Positions 8,031-15,221 of a stretch of DNA of 16,973 nt are shown here, piece by piece. Each line of letters begins with the position of its first letter. The first letter of the stretch is position 1. Both the position numbers and the translations under genes were made by a program. Origin of the DNA: SLFT01 sp964493075 (GTDB taxonomy: Bacteria; Hydrogenedentota; Hydrogenedentia; Hydrogenedentales; CAITNO01); the NCBI GenBank assembly GCA_964493075.1, contig CAZBNU010000076.1, forward strand, positions 1 to 16,973, in the 5' to 3' direction. Below the pieces are notes generated by a model. The model did no database searches. It was not told the origin of the DNA and was given only the letters and a program-made list of their open reading frames with translations.

Positions 8031-8130
8031 NNNNNNNNNNNNNNNNNNNNNNNNNNNNNNNNNNNNNNNNNNNNNNNNNNNNNNNNNNNNNNNNNNNNNN
8101 NNNNNNNNNNNNNNNNNNNNNNNNNNNNNN
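8031..8130. other. Scaffold gap (100 N)
   Basis: Exactly 100 N, the usual placeholder for a gap of unknown size. The first visible bases to the right do not encode an IspE N-terminus on the minus strand. If ispE is intact, the real gap should therefore be at least about 260-280 bp, and other small features could be hidden in it. Confidence 0.97.
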
Positions 8131-8134
8131 CGCT

Positions 8135-8143
8135 ATAATACCA
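8135..8143 (-). promoter_or_regulatory. Weak candidate minus-strand promoter upstream of ispE
   Basis: On the minus strand this reads TGGTATTAT, an extended -10 element with 5 of 6 matches in the hexamer, pointing towards the gap and ispE. No convincing -35 is at the right spacing (TTGCCG lies 14 bp upstream). It would make 8131-8230 a divergent promoter region. Confidence 0.2.
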
Positions 8144-8168
8144 CGTTCCGCTTTCGGCAATGAAATAA

Positions 8169-8185
8169 AAAGAATAATATTCTTT
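8169..8185. promoter_or_regulatory. Perfect 17-bp dyad, candidate operator
   Basis: AAAGAATA and TATTCTTT are exact reverse complements around a single central A at 8177. The dyad is centred about 50 bp upstream of the likely transcription start of the GH16 gene and on the other flank faces ispE. Its size and symmetry fit a dimeric regulator's site. It could also be chance in an A+T-rich stretch. Confidence 0.35.
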
Positions 8186-8217
8186 CCGCCAAACTATGAA
8201 GGCCCCCGAAAATGCGG

Positions 8218-8223
8218 TATACT
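8218..8223 (+). promoter_or_regulatory. Candidate -10 box for the GH16 gene
   Basis: TATACT matches the -10 consensus at 5 of 6 positions and would start transcription near 8230. The -35 region (around 8195-8200, TATGAA) is poor, which would fit a gene needing an activator. The predicted start point leaves the ATG at 8232 almost leaderless and supports the TTG start at 8253. Confidence 0.35.
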
Positions 8224-8252
8224 GATTAGGAATGCTCACAGGAGTTTACCAC

Positions 8253-9125
8253 TTGGGAAAAGTACCATACATCAGTTGCGCCATTACAGCGACAGTGATA
8301 CTGCTGGCCGGTTGCCATTACGCCATCGGTCCCGGCATTGTTGACCCTGAAAATATGCCGGGCTGGGCACTGTTCCTGGAAGACAATTTCGAGACGGGCG
8401 CTGTTGATCACAGGGTCTGGGATACGGGGTATCCCTGGGGACGCTACCTGCATGGTTCGGAACGGGCTTATTATACGGATGGCGCCAACCTTGAAATTGC
8501 CAATGGAACCATAAAGATGATAGCCCGCAGGGAACCCATCACCGGCTACTGCTTCGCGTGGGACGCAGCTGGCAATTTTGTTCCGTACTACAAAGATTTC
8601 GATTATACCTCTGGTATGCTCTATGGGCGGCAGCCCTTTCGCTATGGCTATTTCGAGTGCAGATTCAAGGCGCCTGTGGGGAGAGGGTTTAATGCCGCTT
8701 TCTGGTTGTACGGGGAAGAATCCTCTGAAATAGACATCTTTGAGATTCTCGGCAGCGATTCCACCGATGCCCAGATGACCCTCCATTGGGAGGAGCGCGA
8801 CCCCATTGTCGGCACACGGCAATGGCCTAAACACGTTATCCGCAAAGCCCCTTCGTTTTCAGGCGGATGGCATAGTTTCGGGGTGTTGTGGGAACCGGGA
8901 ATCCTCGACTGGTATCTCGACGGGGAGCGGGTACATCAAGCACGGTGGACCCGGTTCATCCGGGGAAGGCATATTCCCGATGTGGACATGCACGTCATTT
9001 TTACCTTGGGAGTTGGAGGGATGGACGGTGACCCTGATGAAACCACGCCATTTCCAGCCGCCTTTGAAGTGGATTACGTGCGTGTCTACCGCACCCCGGC
9101 AACGGAGAACATTGCGACTGAATAG
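8253..9125 (+). CDS. Glycoside hydrolase family 16 lipoprotein
   Basis: This is a secreted endo-acting beta-glycanase of 290 residues, inferred to cleave a beta-1,3-glucan or a marine galactan; the substrate cannot be read from the sequence. The GH16 active site appears as EIDIFE (E159, D161, E164), the ExDxxE form with the beta-bulge found in laminarinases, agarases and carrageenases. Before it lies the usual core with YGYFECRFKAP, and the domain ends with FEVDYVRVYR. I chose TTG 8253 over ATG 8232 for two reasons. AGGAG (8240-8244) lies 8 nt upstream of the TTG, whereas the ATG directly abuts its only AGGA. From the TTG the product begins MGKVPY and has a compact signal ending in the lipobox LLAGC (Cys21). 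It is therefore probably anchored to a membrane. It appears to be a single-gene unit with its own regulatory region. Confidence 0.9.
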   Translation: MGKVPYISCAITATVILLAGCHYAIGPGIVDPENMPGWALFLEDNFETGAVDHRVWDTGYPWGRYLHGSERAYYTDGANLEIANGTIKMIARREPITGYCFAWDAAGNFVPYYKDFDYTSGMLYGRQPFRYGYFECRFKAPVGRGFNAAFWLYGEESSEIDIFEILGSDSTDAQMTLHWEERDPIVGTRQWPKHVIRKAPSFSGGWHSFGVLWEPGILDWYLDGERVHQARWTRFIRGRHIPDVDMHVIFTLGVGGMDGDPDETTPFPAAFEVDYVRVYRTPATENIATE

Positions 9126-9235
9126 GCTGAAATTTCCGATTGTTGCCCAAAATATGCGGATTACGTCTGACAAGTTGTGTGCAGCAGAACGGGAATAATG
9201 TAATTTTCTACTTCTGTAAGGAATTCGTCGTTGGT

Positions 9236-9268
9236 GCAGGTAGGAATTATCTGCCGTTACTGTTTTTT
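9236..9268 (+). terminator. Weak candidate terminator after the GH16 gene
   Basis: GCAGGTAG can pair with TTATCTGC (8 pairs, two of them G-U) around a GAA loop at 9236-9254. A run of six T follows at 9263-9268. The T-run starts 8 nt after the stem instead of directly, so intrinsic termination would be inefficient. Confidence 0.22.
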
Positions 9269-9269
9269 G

Positions 9270-9299
9270 TTGGGATTGTCGTGATGAGTTTGTTATAAT
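9270..9299 (+). promoter_or_regulatory. Candidate main promoter of the mre operon
   Basis: TTGGGA (9270-9275), 18 bp, then a perfect TATAAT (9294-9299) preceded by TGT (extended -10). Transcription would start near 9306, leaving a leader of about 115 nt before mreB. Confidence 0.5.
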
Positions 9300-9318
9300 G
9301 CACGCTGGTAAAGGGCCG

Positions 9319-9346
9319 TTGACAACAAATTCAAAGCAGTCATGTT
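9319..9346 (+). promoter_or_regulatory. Second possible mre promoter
   Basis: A perfect -35 TTGACA (9319-9324) lies 16 bp before CATGTT (9341-9346). The -10 matches only 3 of 6 but keeps the key A and final T. It could add a second start point or merely be chance. Confidence 0.25.
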
Positions 9347-9422
9347 GCCCTGTTATTTTACTTGTATACCGGCGGTATTGCTGGTGTCTGTGTCGCTTTG
9401 CAGCGCATGGAAAGGTTAGAAA

Positions 9423-10454
9423 GTGTTTAATTTTCTGCGCCATCTTCCCGGGCTTTTCTCGCACGATATGGCTATTGACCTTGGTACGGCGAATACGCTG
9501 GTGTATGTCAAGGGTCAGGGCATTGTGCTGAGCGAACCGTCTGTGGTGGCTATCAATAAGGATACGGGTGTTCCCCGTGCGGTGGGCAATGAGGCGAAGG
9601 CTATGATTGGCCGAACGCCGGGCAATATTGTGGCCATACGTCCCATGAAGGACGGGGTTATTGCTGACTTCGAAATCACTGAGGCGATGTTGCGCCATTT
9701 CATACAGAAGGTGCATAACCGCAAACGGTTGCCTGCGTGGCCGCGTGTGGCTGTGAGCGTGCCTTCGGGTATCACGGCTGTGGAGCGGCGCGCGGTGGTG
9801 GAAAGCGCGATACAGGCGGGTGCGAAGAAGGTGTATATTATTGAGGAACCCATGGCAGCCGCTATAGGCGCCGGGTTGCCGGTGCATGAACCCCAGGGCT
9901 GTATGATTGTGGATATTGGCGGCGGCACGACCGAGGTGGCTGTAATTGCTTTGGGCGGTATTGTGTTTCCGAAATCGGTGCGCGTGGCTGGTGACGAAAT
10001 GGACCAGGCCATTATGCAGCATTTGAAGCGCACTTATAACCTGATGGTGGGCGAGCGCACTGCCGAGGAAATTAAAATTCAGATCGGTTCCGCGTATCCC
10101 CTGAAAGAAGAGATGGAAATGCAGGTCAAGGGCCGCGACCAGGTGCTTGGATTGCCAAAGGTGATTACCATTACTTCTGAGGAGATTCGGGATTCCCTTA
10201 AGGAGCCGGTAAATTCCATTGTGGACGCGGTGCGGGTGACGCTGGAACGCACGCCGCCTGAATTGTCAGCTGATATTGTGGATCGCGGGGTGGTGCTTGC
10301 CGGAGGTGGCGCAATGCTGCGTGGTCTCGACCAATTGATAGCGCAGGAAACCGGACTTCACGTAACCATCGCAGAAGACCCGTTGGGCGCTGTGGTTCTG
10401 GGCGGCGGTAAGTTCCTTGAAGAACTCAAACACTTTAAGCCTGAAGAAATCTAG
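9423..10454 (+). CDS. mreB: Rod shape-determining actin homologue MreB
   Basis: MreB forms membrane-bound ATP-dependent filaments that guide side-wall peptidoglycan synthesis. The 343 residues match the usual length. Visible actin-fold motifs are phosphate-1 DLGTANTLVYV (19-29), phosphate-2 IVDIGGGTTEVAV (162-174) and the adenosine motif VLAGGGAMLRG (291-301). The GTG start at 9423 is supported by AAAGG 7 nt upstream. It also gives the N-terminal segment MFNFLRHLPGLF, which fits the amphipathic membrane-binding helix of Gram-negative MreB. A later ATG at 9468 would remove that helix. It is the first gene of the elongasome operon, 49 bp ahead of mreC. Confidence 0.97.
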   Translation: MFNFLRHLPGLFSHDMAIDLGTANTLVYVKGQGIVLSEPSVVAINKDTGVPRAVGNEAKAMIGRTPGNIVAIRPMKDGVIADFEITEAMLRHFIQKVHNRKRLPAWPRVAVSVPSGITAVERRAVVESAIQAGAKKVYIIEEPMAAAIGAGLPVHEPQGCMIVDIGGGTTEVAVIALGGIVFPKSVRVAGDEMDQAIMQHLKRTYNLMVGERTAEEIKIQIGSAYPLKEEMEMQVKGRDQVLGLPKVITITSEEIRDSLKEPVNSIVDAVRVTLERTPPELSADIVDRGVVLAGGGAMLRGLDQLIAQETGLHVTIAEDPLGAVVLGGGKFLEELKHFKPEEI

Positions 10455-10503
10455 GCACACCGCTCCTGTCCTCTTTTACAAACCCTGAAAATACTGAGAT
10501 GCA

Positions 10504-11466
10504 ATGAATGCCGGACGCATATTAAGTGAGTACAGGCCGCTTGTGGTGCTGGTTGTATTGTCGGTGCTGTCTTTCTTGTCCATTGTTACAGGCACCGAGG
10601 GTACAGCAATAAGCAACAGTATTTACCGTGTTGTTGACATCACTTCCTATCCCTTTCTAAAATTTCGGCAGGTTACGGTAAATGTGCCCAGCCGCATCTA
10701 TCATTTTGTTGCAGACCACAATGCTGCGTACAATGAAAACAAAGAACTCCATCGTGAAGTTGTAAGCCTTAAAAGGTATGAAGCACATGCGTTGCAGATG
10801 CGCCAGGAAAACGCACGGTTGCGCCAAATGCTGCAATTCATTTCTGAACAGCCACGTTTTACTTTGAAGCCTGTAATTGTGCTTGAAAGCTACAAGGGTA
10901 TGTTGCGCATAGATGCTGGATCCAGAGCAGGAATCAGACCTTCCATGGGCGTCATTACGCGGGACGGGGTGGCTGGTGTTGTCACTGAAGTCGCTGATTT
11001 TACCGCAACGGTGGCTACGCTGCATCATACAGACTGCCGGGTGGGCGGCATGGTATTGCGAAACCGGTTGCGCGCTTATGATGGCGTGGTGCAGGCGACG
11101 GGAAGTGATTTCTCGCACCTGTGTTCCATGGAATACATTGACAAAACTAATGTGATAGGCATTGGTGATGTAGTGGTGACCAGTCCGGAAAGTCAGTTTC
11201 CTGCGGGAATTGTTATTGGAAAAATTACAGCGGTACGGAGCGGGGAAGGGTTATGGAAAAGTGCTGAGATAATGCCGTCGGTGGATCCGTATCGCCTTGA
11301 TGAGGTAATGGTTATTGTACGCGGGCTGGACGAACCCGGCTACGTGGCGGGACCTCCAGAAGCACTGCAACGGGAAGCCAATTTGGAAAAAAGCCTGCTG
11401 AATAAAGACTCGGCAGCTGTTGAACTTCCCGACATGCGGACAGTACAGGAGCGTTACGCACCATGA
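10504..11466 (+). CDS. mreC: Rod shape-determining protein MreC
   Basis: MreC is a bitopic inner-membrane protein whose periplasmic part activates PBP2-RodA. The 320 residues show the standard layout. There is a short cytoplasmic N-terminus, one membrane helix (about 12-30) and a coiled coil rich in Glu/Arg/Leu (about 70-115). The double beta-barrel region follows, with DAGSRAGIRPSMGVI near 139-153 and GDVVVTSPESQFPAGIVIG near 222-240. A charged tail of about 40 residues after the barrels has no recognised domain. The ribosome binding site is weak (GAGAT). The stop overlaps the mreD start by 4 bp. Confidence 0.93.
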   Translation: MNAGRILSEYRPLVVLVVLSVLSFLSIVTGTEGTAISNSIYRVVDITSYPFLKFRQVTVNVPSRIYHFVADHNAAYNENKELHREVVSLKRYEAHALQMRQENARLRQMLQFISEQPRFTLKPVIVLESYKGMLRIDAGSRAGIRPSMGVITRDGVAGVVTEVADFTATVATLHHTDCRVGGMVLRNRLRAYDGVVQATGSDFSHLCSMEYIDKTNVIGIGDVVVTSPESQFPAGIVIGKITAVRSGEGLWKSAEIMPSVDPYRLDEVMVIVRGLDEPGYVAGPPEALQREANLEKSLLNKDSAAVELPDMRTVQERYAP

Positions 11467-11993
11467 ACACCCACGGTACCGTTTACAAACGCGATTACAT
11501 CCTCTGGCTGGTATGTATTGTGTTCGCCGCCCTGATTCAAACCAACTGGCCGGAAATATTGCGGTTTCAGGAGGTTTCCCCCGATATAATTATTGTGCTG
11601 GTAGTTTACTTTGCGATTGCATACGGCGAAGAGCGAGCCATGTTCACAGGTGTCATCGGGGGACTTTATCAGGATGTTGCTGTGAATACTACATTGGGCC
11701 ATCATGTTTTGTGCTACGTGGTTATCGGCTACACCATTGGTACGCTGGCGACGAGATTGATCAGCGAGCATGCCGCTGTTAAAGCAGGACTGGTTCTTCT
11801 CGCGAGTTTTTGTCAGGGAGTTATTTTTGTTGCGATTCAGTTTGCGCTACAACCGCAGCGGGGCATTTTGTATCCCATACTCAGCACCGCCGTACCGATT
11901 GCATTTTATTCTGCCGTAATCACACCGGTGGTATTTATTGTTATGGAACGCATTTTCCACAGGCGTATGTATATCAGTGATGGGATTTTATAA
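11463..11993 (+). CDS. mreD: Rod shape-determining protein MreD
   Basis: MreD is a small integral membrane component of the elongasome. The 176 residues form about five hydrophobic helices. The family-typical stretch PDIIIVLVVYFAIAYGEE is followed by GVIGGLYQD. The start is the ATG in the ATGA overlap with the mreC stop, helped by AGGAG at 11447-11451. It ends in TAATG, overlapping the PBP2 start by 1 bp, so translation is probably coupled through the three genes. MreD sequences diverge widely, so the call rests on motif, topology and gene order together. Confidence 0.9.
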   Translation: MNTHGTVYKRDYILWLVCIVFAALIQTNWPEILRFQEVSPDIIIVLVVYFAIAYGEERAMFTGVIGGLYQDVAVNTTLGHHVLCYVVIGYTIGTLATRLISEHAAVKAGLVLLASFCQGVIFVAIQFALQPQRGILYPILSTAVPIAFYSAVITPVVFIVMERIFHRRMYISDGIL

Positions 11994-13927
11994 TGCCTGC
12001 CAAGAAAGAAACAGACCGCTACGAAGGTGTTGAAAACCGGGTGCAGTGGGTTGGGATTGCTTTAATGGCAGCCATGATTATGTTGGGCATACAATTCTGG
12101 CGGTTGCAGGTGCTTTCTCTCAATGAGTTTTCCAAGCTTGCCGAGGACAACCGTGTATGGCAGAAGCGCCTTGCTTCTGATCGTGGCGTTATATATGACC
12201 GGAACGGTGAAGTCCTTGCCGACAACCGTGCCAGCGCCGACGTGATTCTGGTGCCGGGCGAGTGTCCCGCTGGAATGATTGATGCAGTATGTGCGCGCCT
12301 GGCTGAATGGCTTGGCGTTGATGGCGTTGCATTGCGTCACAAGATTGATACCTTCAAGAGTGCACCTTTCACTCAGATACTGGTGAAGCGTGATGTGACC
12401 AAAGCTGACCGTATACGCATAGACGAAAATCTGTATGCTCTGCCGGGGGTTACAACGGTGGTGCATCCTCAGCGCCGATATTTATACGGTGAAACCGGGG
12501 GACAGATTCTTGGTTATCTTGGTGAGATTAACGAAGGGGAATTGAAGAGTTATCTCGACAGGGGGTACATTATGGGCGACCTGATTGGTAAGGATGGGCT
12601 GGAGTTTTATTACGAGAATCTGCTTCATGGTCAGGATGGCTACATGCTGGTTACAAAATACGCTTCGGGACAGCCACAGTTGCGCACCGACCGTTCGGGA
12701 CGTCCGTATATTGCACGATTTGATACGCGTGGACATCTTTTGAATCTTGAGGCGGAGCCTGTGTTGCCCCACGCGGGCAAGCCGCTGGAACTTACGTTGG
12801 ATATCAAGTTGCAGCAGTACTGTGAAGAACGCTTGCGTGGTGAACAAGGTGCAATCGTGGTGCTTGATGCCGATACGGGAGCCGTATTGGCCCTTGCCAG
12901 CGTTCCCAGTTACGATCCGGGTGTATTTGTAAACCGCGGCATGAATGCCCAGCGAATGGAACTGCTGTCCGGGAAACGTCCAAACCGAATGTCTAATCGC
13001 TGCTATCGCGAATTGTATCCTCCAGGTTCCCTGTTCAAAATTATGCTCGCCGCTGCGGCGTTGGAGGAGAAAGTGGCGGATGAAGATACTCACTATTATT
13101 GCCCAGGGCATTTTCAGATCGATGGCAAAGGTCGGAAGTGGCATTGCTGGCGTCGAAGCGGACATGGACGTCAGACGGTTGAGGAGGCGCTCGCCTATTC
13201 TTGCGACGTCTATTTTTATAATTTAGGACTAAGACTTGGTGTGGATAAGATTAACACCTACGCAAATATGATGGGTTTGGGCGTTACCACAGGGATAGAT
13301 ATTCCGGGTGAGCAGTCCGGTTTGATCCCCTCCAAAGACTGGAAAGCAAAACAGAACGCGGATATGCCTTCCTGGGAGCAGCAATGGTATCCCGGTGAGA
13401 CTGTTAATCTGAGTATTGGACAGGGCGCAGCCACCACGACCCCGCTGCAGAACGCTGTTATGATGGCGTGTGTTGTTAATGGCGGCTATCGTGTCCAGCC
13501 GCATCTTTGGGCCGGCGGTGCATTTCCTCTGTCAGCAAAACTCTTTCGCGATGATACCATTGAAGAGGTCAGGAAAGGGTTGCTCCTTTGCGTGGAGAAG
13601 GGACCACCTGCCCCTACGGGAACCGGCCATAGTGCCTATATTCCTGGTATGAGCATCATTGGGAAAACGGGAACGGCTCAGGTGGTATCTCTATCGCACT
13701 TGGAGAATTATGAAGAAATAGAGGATATCCCCTATGAACAGCGCCACCACGCTTGGTTCGTGGCTGGTGTTCTCGATCAGACCCCGCGATTGTCCGTCTG
13801 CGTTCTTGTTGAGCATGGTCATTCCGGTGGCAGCGTGGCAGCGCCTGTGGCGCGAGATGTCATCGAATATTTTTATGGAAAAAACAGGCAGGACCCTTCG
13901 CTGACTGTCGCAATTAAGGAGCAGTAA
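11993..13927 (+). CDS. mrdA: Penicillin-binding protein 2, elongasome transpeptidase
   Basis: PBP2 cross-links side-wall peptidoglycan made by RodA. The 644 residues comprise one N-terminal membrane helix (about 17-37), a pedestal domain with RGVIYDRNGEVLADN (64-78), and the transpeptidase domain. The catalytic motifs are S346-L-F-K349, S403-C-D405 (the SxD form normal in PBP2) and K558-T-G. Between the first two motifs lie C370, C385 and H391 in the pattern CPG...HCW...GHG. This is the place where a metal site has been reported in PBP2 of Acinetobacter. It overlaps mreD by 1 bp. The next gene, rodA, begins 4 bp after the stop, so the two synthesis partners are made together. Confidence 0.95.
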   Translation: MPAKKETDRYEGVENRVQWVGIALMAAMIMLGIQFWRLQVLSLNEFSKLAEDNRVWQKRLASDRGVIYDRNGEVLADNRASADVILVPGECPAGMIDAVCARLAEWLGVDGVALRHKIDTFKSAPFTQILVKRDVTKADRIRIDENLYALPGVTTVVHPQRRYLYGETGGQILGYLGEINEGELKSYLDRGYIMGDLIGKDGLEFYYENLLHGQDGYMLVTKYASGQPQLRTDRSGRPYIARFDTRGHLLNLEAEPVLPHAGKPLELTLDIKLQQYCEERLRGEQGAIVVLDADTGAVLALASVPSYDPGVFVNRGMNAQRMELLSGKRPNRMSNRCYRELYPPGSLFKIMLAAAALEEKVADEDTHYYCPGHFQIDGKGRKWHCWRRSGHGRQTVEEALAYSCDVYFYNLGLRLGVDKINTYANMMGLGVTTGIDIPGEQSGLIPSKDWKAKQNADMPSWEQQWYPGETVNLSIGQGAATTTPLQNAVMMACVVNGGYRVQPHLWAGGAFPLSAKLFRDDTIEEVRKGLLLCVEKGPPAPTGTGHSAYIPGMSIIGKTGTAQVVSLSHLENYEEIEDIPYEQRHHAWFVAGVLDQTPRLSVCVLVEHGHSGGSVAAPVARDVIEYFYGKNRQDPSLTVAIKEQ

Positions 13928-13931
13928 GGGT

Positions 13932-15173
13932 ATGGCCTACTCCGGAAGACAGGTACAGTATCAGAACATAAGTGTGACCCTTGTAAACTTTCGCAATCTT
14001 TTTCACATTGATTTATGGTTGCCCATAATTGCGCTGTCCTTGGCCGTAGTGGGCTGGTTCATGATGTACAGTGCGGCACGCAGCACAGACATCATGTATT
14101 TTCACCGACAGATTATTTTTTTCTTCATCGGCATACTAGCGCTGGTTTTTTTTGTGTGCACGGACTATCGCTTTTTGGTGAGCATTGCGCCTTTGTTTTA
14201 CGTTGGCGCCGTGGGTCTGCTGCTGGTCGTCATGTTCTACGGAACTGCCGCCAAGGGAAGCGAACGGTGGATTGCGCTGGGGCCTTTCCGGTTACAACCT
14301 TCTGAGTTTTCAAAATTGGTTATGGTGTTTGTGCTGACCTGGTATTTTACCCGTCTTGGTGATCGTATAAAGAAGATATATTGGTTTTTGTTCACCTTTA
14401 TTATTGCCGCCATACCGATGGGTTTGATTCTCAAACAGCCGAACCTGGGTACTGCTTCCTGTCTGGGGCCGCTCACCATTGCCATGCTCTATGTGGCGGG
14501 ATGCCGAAAACGTCACCTGACAATTATTATTATGATGGGACTATGTCTATTGCCGGTATTGTGGTGGCAGATGAAGGATTTCGATCCTGAAACTCCTGCG
14601 GAACCCCGTTTTGCTTTTGAGCTCAAGCATTATCAGAAAATGCGTATCTACACCTATCTGAACCCGGGGTATGATCCCAGGGGCAGCGGTTGGCACACGC
14701 TGCAGAGTCGTATTACCATTGGCAGCGGCGGCTTGTCTGGGAAGGGATATATGCAAGGCACACAGACACGATTGAATTATCTGCCAGAGCACCATACAGA
14801 CTTCATCTATTCGTTATTGGCTGAAGAGTTCGGATTTGTAGGTGCTATTGCAGTGCTTGCGCTGTTTTTCTTGCTGTTGCTGCGCGGTCTGTTGTTCGCG
14901 CGAGATTCGGTGGATATGGCGGGGACCCTGCTTGCAACAGGCGTAGTTACTGTTTTCGCCTTCCATATTTTTGTTAATATTGCCATCACGACAGGGATGT
15001 TGCCTGTGACGGGAATTCCGTTGCCTTTTTTGAGTTATGGTGGCAACTTTTATCTTACAACGATGGCTGGTATCGGTATTTTGCTCAGCGTGCGGCTGCG
15101 AAAAAAGTCACACTCCCTTGAAGAAATGTTTTCACCCGTCGGCCATATTGCCATATATGAAATGAAAAAATAG
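13932..15173 (+). CDS. rodA: Peptidoglycan glycosyltransferase RodA (SEDS family)
   Basis: RodA polymerises lipid II into glycan strands as partner of PBP2. The 413 residues hold about ten membrane helices. SEDS landmarks are present: GPFRLQPSEFSKL (117-129, with E125 and K128), the catalytic-loop motif PEHHTDFIY with D290, and PFLSYGG (365-371). The position normally Asp in QPDLGT is Asn here (QPNLGT, N171). AAGGAG at 13916-13921 lies 10 nt before the ATG. RodA rather than FtsW is indicated by the operon partner PBP2. It appears to be the last elongasome gene; 48 bp follow before a gene with its own strong ribosome binding site. Confidence 0.95.
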   Translation: MAYSGRQVQYQNISVTLVNFRNLFHIDLWLPIIALSLAVVGWFMMYSAARSTDIMYFHRQIIFFFIGILALVFFVCTDYRFLVSIAPLFYVGAVGLLLVVMFYGTAAKGSERWIALGPFRLQPSEFSKLVMVFVLTWYFTRLGDRIKKIYWFLFTFIIAAIPMGLILKQPNLGTASCLGPLTIAMLYVAGCRKRHLTIIIMMGLCLLPVLWWQMKDFDPETPAEPRFAFELKHYQKMRIYTYLNPGYDPRGSGWHTLQSRITIGSGGLSGKGYMQGTQTRLNYLPEHHTDFIYSLLAEEFGFVGAIAVLALFFLLLLRGLLFARDSVDMAGTLLATGVVTVFAFHIFVNIAITTGMLPVTGIPLPFLSYGGNFYLTTMAGIGILLSVRLRKKSHSLEEMFSPVGHIAIYEMKK

Positions 15174-15221
15174 TATTTCTTGTAGAACGCTGTTTTATAT
15201 AAACACGATAGGAGATGAATT

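Larger units (their letters stand above)
9126..9422. other. Regulatory intergenic region upstream of mreB
   Basis: About 300 bp without a convincing gene. It holds a weak terminator-like hairpin (9236-9254) followed by two candidate promoters, and then the mreB ribosome binding site AAAGG (9411-9415), 7 nt before the GTG. The short open frame starting at 9298 shows no recognisable protein and overlaps mreB in another frame. Confidence 0.6.

Noticed and set aside
7894..8344. Open frames running through the N gap
   Set aside because: They exist only because unknown bases cannot contain stop codons; nothing supports them.
9468..9470. ATG 9468 as the mreB start
   Set aside because: It would remove the amphipathic membrane-binding segment and has no better ribosome binding site than GTG 9423.
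8859..10022. 387-codon open frame on the minus strand
   Set aside because: It crosses the GH16 gene, the regulatory region and mreB on the opposite strand; the His/Arg-rich translation has no recognisable motif.
15191..15205. Short inverted repeat TGTTT...AAACA before the phosphatase-like gene
   Set aside because: A 5-bp A+T-rich stem is too weak for a terminator (no G+C stem or T-run) and too short to claim as an operator.
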